The position numbers were made by a program, and so were the translations under genes. The notes beneath the pieces are model-generated. The model was given only the letters and a program-made list of their open reading frames with translations. It was not told the origin of the DNA and searched no databases. Of a stretch of DNA of 64,000 bases, positions 60,324 through 64,000 are shown in pieces. The number at the start of each line of letters is the position of its first letter. Position 1 is the first letter of the stretch. Source of the stretch: Hyphomicrobiales bacterium (GTDB lineage: Bacteria; Pseudomonadota; Alphaproteobacteria; Rhizobiales; NORP267); the NCBI GenBank assembly GCA_021775855.1, contig JAJFGZ010000059.1, positions 1 to 64,000 on the forward strand. Direction: 5' to 3'.

Positions 60324-60845
60324 TTATGCTTGGTTGATGGTCTTTGGCGTGGCGAATTCGATCAGGTCTCCGTCCCCTTGACTGATGTCCGACCACTTGC
60401 CCACCGCGAACCGGATCACCGCTAACCCCGAGGTCGGGTATTTTCTTGACAATCTCTCGACGTCATTTGGCCCGCCGCGGCCGGATAGTTCCAGCGCCAA
60501 TTGGTGGATGGTCGGGTTGTGCGCCAACAGCATCGCCGATGTGCTGGTATCCGGCAATTCGCGGATGAGATTGAAATAGGCCTGGACACCCCCGCTATAG
60601 AGTTCGTCCGAAAAGCGGATGTCGATCTTCTGGTCCCAGTTTTGTCTGGCCAGATCGAGGGTTTGCCGGGTTCTGGCGGCGCTGGAACAAAGGACCGTAT
60701 CCGGTAGATGACCAGACGAGCGCATGTAACCCCCCATCGCGCTGGCGTCCTTAATGCCGCGCGGGGCCAGAACGCGATCGCGGTCGGGACCTCCTTCAGA
60801 CGGCCAGTCAGATTTGGAGTGACGAAATAGATAGAGGTCAACCAT
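60324..60845 (-). CDS. SixA-type histidine phosphatase
   Basis: DLYLFRHSKSDWPSEGGPDRDRVLAPRGIKDASAMGGYM; AMLLAHNPTIHQLA. Confidence 0.9.
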   Translation of the reverse strand: MVDLYLFRHSKSDWPSEGGPDRDRVLAPRGIKDASAMGGYMRSSGHLPDTVLCSSAARTRQTLDLARQNWDQKIDIRFSDELYSGGVQAYFNLIRELPDTSTSAMLLAHNPTIHQLALELSGRGGPNDVERLSRKYPTSGLAVIRFAVGKWSDISQGDGDLIEFATPKTINQA

Positions 60846-61778
60846 TCAGCTATTCGTTTCTCCATTCCCGATATCGTCGAGGGTAAAGGGCGTTGATTGA
60901 TACATTTCGTTGATCCAGTTGCCGAAAAACAAATGGGCCTGGCTGCGCCAGCGATTGACCGGTGTTGCGTGGTTATCGTCCCCGGGGAAATAATTTGCGG
61001 GCATCTGGACGGGGTTTTCGCTATCCCGATCCCGCCAGAATTCTTCGCCGAGCGTGCTGCTGTCATATTCGATATGGTTGAACATATAGAGATAGCGCCG
61101 CTGGGGGTCGTGCACCAGGCAGAGACCGGCTTCGTCGGATTCCATCAGGATTTCCAGACCCTGGTCCTGGGGTAAATCTTCGGAATGGACTTCTGTCCAG
61201 CGCGACACGGGGATCGAGAAATTATCGCTGAAACCGCGCAAGAACGGCGACGCCGGGTTGCGGTTACGGTGTCGGTAAACGCCAAAGGATTTTTGCGGCA
61301 GGGTGTATTTCGGAACACCGTGAAAATGCTGTATAGCCGCCTGTGCTCCCCAGCAAATACTCATCGTTGAATGGACATTCTCCTGGGACCAGTCGAGAAT
61401 CCGGGTCATTTCGTCCCAGTAAGTCACCTCGGAAAAATCATACAATTCGACCGGTGCGCCCGTGATGATCAGGCCGTCGAACTTTTCATCCCGAATTTCC
61501 TCCCACGGCCGGTAAAAGGCCAGCATGTGTTCCTGCGGGGTGTTCTTGGTCAGGTGATTGGTCATCCTGACCAGGGTCATCTCGACCTGAAGCGGTGTCG
61601 CACCGATCAGCCGGGCCATTTGGGTTTCAGTGCGAATCTTGTCCGGCATCAGGTTCAGGAGGGCGATCCGCATCGGCCGGATGTCCTGTCGCGTAGCGGC
61701 ATCCTCGGTCAAGACCATGACGCCTTCTTCGGCGAGGGTTTCGCGGGCAGGCAGATTATTGGGAATTTTGATCGGCAA
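60846..61778 (-). CDS. metA: Homoserine O-acyltransferase, MetA family (probably acetyl-CoA specific)
   Basis: [71 protein letters not shown]. Confidence 0.94.
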   Translation of the reverse strand: MPIKIPNNLPARETLAEEGVMVLTEDAATRQDIRPMRIALLNLMPDKIRTETQMARLIGATPLQVEMTLVRMTNHLTKNTPQEHMLAFYRPWEEIRDEKFDGLIITGAPVELYDFSEVTYWDEMTRILDWSQENVHSTMSICWGAQAAIQHFHGVPKYTLPQKSFGVYRHRNRNPASPFLRGFSDNFSIPVSRWTEVHSEDLPQDQGLEILMESDEAGLCLVHDPQRRYLYMFNHIEYDSSTLGEEFWRDRDSENPVQMPANYFPGDDNHATPVNRWRSQAHLFFGNWINEMYQSTPFTLDDIGNGETNS

Positions 61779-61884
61779 GGCGATGCTCCGGGTTCAAGGA
61801 TCGAAATCTATGCGTAATTGAAAATTGCCGCAAGACGGGTTTCGTCATTGCAGTTCCGGCGCCTCGAGGGTAGTTCCTTGAAGA

Positions 61885-63171
61885 ATGAATACCCAATCAG
61901 ACACTTGGTACGCGGCAACCGTTGCGGCGAGGACCGTCTATCCCGCATTTGCGGGCCGGGCCGAATTCGACGTTGTTGTTGTTGGCGGCGGGTTTGCGGG
62001 GCTGACAATTGCACTCGAACTTGCCCGGCGAGGTAAATCGGTCGGGTTATTTGAAGCCCGGGAGATTGCTTGCGGCGCGTCAGGCCGGAATGGCGGGTTT
62101 GTTTCAGCCGGGTTTGCTGAAAGTATCGAAAAAATTGCCGCGCGCGTAGGACCTGAGAACGCACGGTCCCTGATGGGGCTCTCCCTGGAGGGGGTTGAAT
62201 ACGTTCGCTCGGCAATTGCCGAGTACGGAATGAAGGGGGTGGATCCAGTACCCGGTGGACTGGATGTCCAGCGTTTTGATGACGCACCCGCGATGCAGCA
62301 GCGTGTCGAGCGGTCAACAGAGCAGTTCGGGCGTCCATTGGAATATTGGGATACAGGACAGGTGCGCGAGAAGCTCAAATCCGAGCGGTATTTTCAAGGT
62401 GTCTACGACGCCGATGCTTTTCACATCAATCCATTGAAATATGCGCTTCAACTGGCTGAAGTTACAGAGAAAAAAGGCGTTTCGATCTTTGAAAACAGTC
62501 AAGTCGTCTCTGCGCAAAACCACGCCGCTGGCTTCGAGATTACTACGTCCCGCGGCACCGCCCGTGCCGGCCAGATTGTGGTTACGGGGAGCGCTTATCT
62601 CGGGCGCACGTTCCCGGCTGTTCGCCGGGCCATCCTGCCAGTTGCGACCCATGTGGTGGTTAGCGCACCGTTTGCCCAAACGCCGGATGACGCAATTAGC
62701 TTTGCCGGTGCGGTCTCAGACACGAGGCGGGCCGGCGATTACTACCGGCTTTTGCCGGATAGCGGATCGGGGCGGCGTCTCCTGTGGGGCGGAAAGATAA
62801 CGACCCGCACGGCTCCGCCTCACAACCTGATTGCTACAACACAGGCTGATATAGCAAATATCTACCCTCAACTCGGTCGCGTCCCGCTGGAGCATGCCTG
62901 GTCGGGATTGATGGGGTACGCGGTCCACAAAATGCCACTTATCGGTGAGATCAGGCCTGGCCTTTGGGTTTGTACCGCTTTCGGCGGTCATGGGCTGAAT
63001 ACAACGGCCATGGGCGGGCTGGTCGTGGCGCGGGCGATCTGCGGTGAAGATGACCAGGTAAAGTTGCTTGCGCCTTACCACCGGCAGTGGGGTGGTGGTA
63101 TCTTTGCAAGGATGCTAGTTCAGGGAGCCTACTGGTTTATGCAGGCCAGGGATCGGCGGGATGAGAACTGA
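61885..63171 (+). CDS. FAD-dependent oxidoreductase (PuuB-like)
   Basis: FDVVVVGGGFAGLTIALELARRGKSVGLFEAREIACGASGRNGGFVSAGFAE; C-terminal TAFGGHGLNTTAMGGLVVARAI. Confidence 0.9.
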   Translation: MNTQSDTWYAATVAARTVYPAFAGRAEFDVVVVGGGFAGLTIALELARRGKSVGLFEAREIACGASGRNGGFVSAGFAESIEKIAARVGPENARSLMGLSLEGVEYVRSAIAEYGMKGVDPVPGGLDVQRFDDAPAMQQRVERSTEQFGRPLEYWDTGQVREKLKSERYFQGVYDADAFHINPLKYALQLAEVTEKKGVSIFENSQVVSAQNHAAGFEITTSRGTARAGQIVVTGSAYLGRTFPAVRRAILPVATHVVVSAPFAQTPDDAISFAGAVSDTRRAGDYYRLLPDSGSGRRLLWGGKITTRTAPPHNLIATTQADIANIYPQLGRVPLEHAWSGLMGYAVHKMPLIGEIRPGLWVCTAFGGHGLNTTAMGGLVVARAICGEDDQVKLLAPYHRQWGGGIFARMLVQGAYWFMQARDRRDEN

Positions 63172-63275
63172 CAGGGCCCACTGGTAGAGCCTATTGAGGC
63201 TGCCGCGCCGGTTTTTGGCCATGATTTGGTCACAATTCGACTCCCACTATTTTACACGTGTTTAGAGGGAGGATT

Positions 63276-64000
63276 ATGATGCCTTACAATCTCAAAATTT
63301 CGCGAAAATCTCAGCGGGCGATCCGTCGGTTTTTGACCGGGTCGGCGATCGCTGCTCTAGCGGTGTCACCAATCACTTTGATGAACTCGCCAGGTTCGGT
63401 CGCGCATGGTCAAACGGTTTTCCAGCGCTCAATTGATAGTATCGATACGGTATCTCGTATTTCTCTGACTAAACTGCTGCATGTAGGTGAAAGGAGCGAA
63501 AAATCACATATCACGTATCATTCCGATGATGGCGGGGATGGTGAAGATCCGAAAGCAAGGGACGGCGCGGCAACAGATTCGGAAGCTGCTCCGGATGCCG
63601 GCGTTGATAAGAGCACCGATCCAAAAGATGAGACAGACAAATCAGCGGATGCAGACGGAAACGCAGACTCGGACGCTGAACCAAAGGATGGCGATGGTGA
63701 TGACAAGGGATCAGCATCTGACGTTGAACCGGGTGCAGACGACAGCAAGGGAGCGACTGCTGAAGCTGTGCCAAAAGCTGATGACGAAAAGGACACAACC
63801 GCTGAGGCCGCACCACATCCGGAAAATGGCAAGGGCACGACCACCGATGCCGCGCCAAAGGACGATGACGACAGGGGCGCCGAGAGGGATGCTGCACCAA
63901 AGGCTGGCGATGACGGCAAGGGTGTAGATGCCGACGATGCACCAGCGGCTGAGCATGAGGATAAATCCCCGGCAGATGATGACGCGCCGAAGGCAGATGA
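63276..64000 (+). CDS. Secreted acidic repeat protein, 3' end outside window; absent from the ORF track
   Basis: MMPYNLKISRKSQRAIRRFLTGSAIAALAVSPITLM..., then acidic repeats such as EAAPHPENGKGTTTDAAPKDDDDRGAERDAAPKAGDDGKG, with no stop to the window end. Confidence 0.7.
   Translation, partial: MMPYNLKISRKSQRAIRRFLTGSAIAALAVSPITLMNSPGSVAHGQTVFQRSIDSIDTVSRISLTKLLHVGERSEKSHITYHSDDGGDGEDPKARDGAATDSEAAPDAGVDKSTDPKDETDKSADADGNADSDAEPKDGDGDDKGSASDVEPGADDSKGATAEAVPKADDEKDTTAEAAPHPENGKGTTTDAAPKDDDDRGAERDAAPKAGDDGKGVDADDAPAAEHEDKSPADDDAPKAD

Noticed and set aside
63487-63942. Arg/Gln/Met-rich plus ORF and His/Pro- or Ser-rich minus ORFs at the window end
   Set aside because: Out-of-frame readings of the acidic repeat gene starting at 63276; composition explained by the repeats.

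Overview
The window reads as a chromosomal segment of a moderately GC-rich, probably alphaproteobacterial genome. Gene density is high and most genes are metabolic. I saw no rRNA, tRNA, CRISPR array, prophage or IS element by eye. Main blocks: (1) the 3' part of a tandemly duplicated outer-membrane beta-barrel gene; (2) a CYP199-like P450 next to a divergent SHMT-like gene; (3) a histidine kinase with three receiver-only regulators, one with no usable start codon in frame; (4) a phenylacetate catabolon (paaI-paaK-paaX and an FAD monooxygenase, divergent from paaG-paaABCDE-thiolase) with two PaaX-box-like sites; (5) a VOC gene divergent from a tandem winged-helix regulator, with a perfect palindrome between them; (6) an FAD oxidoreductase flanked by an intact and a truncated copy of an Lrp/AsnC ligand-binding-domain gene; (7) a TPP riboswitch and thiM-thiE-thiD; (8) an assimilatory sulfate operon cysG-DUF2849-cysI-DUF934-cysH whose CysG methyltransferase half looks degenerate; (9) an RND/MMPL exporter, aminotransferase, enolase-superfamily enzymes, NnrS, CheZ-like protein and a 1230-aa coiled-coil membrane protein; (10) a P450-type ferredoxin and reductase, and an OYE-type N-demethylase-like gene; (11) VWA, YcjF and YcjX genes. 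Upstream of ycjX lies the most unusual item: two tandem copies of a bicistronic cassette encoding two small Sec-type exported peptides (A about 58-59 aa, B 58 aa). Each copy has a conserved leader, a leader hairpin, an upstream ATCAC-N7-GTGAT palindrome and its own terminator. Two of the four genes are absent from the supplied ORF track. The window ends inside a secreted acidic repeat protein that the track also misses because it has no stop codon. All family assignments are from reading motifs and memory; no database search was run.
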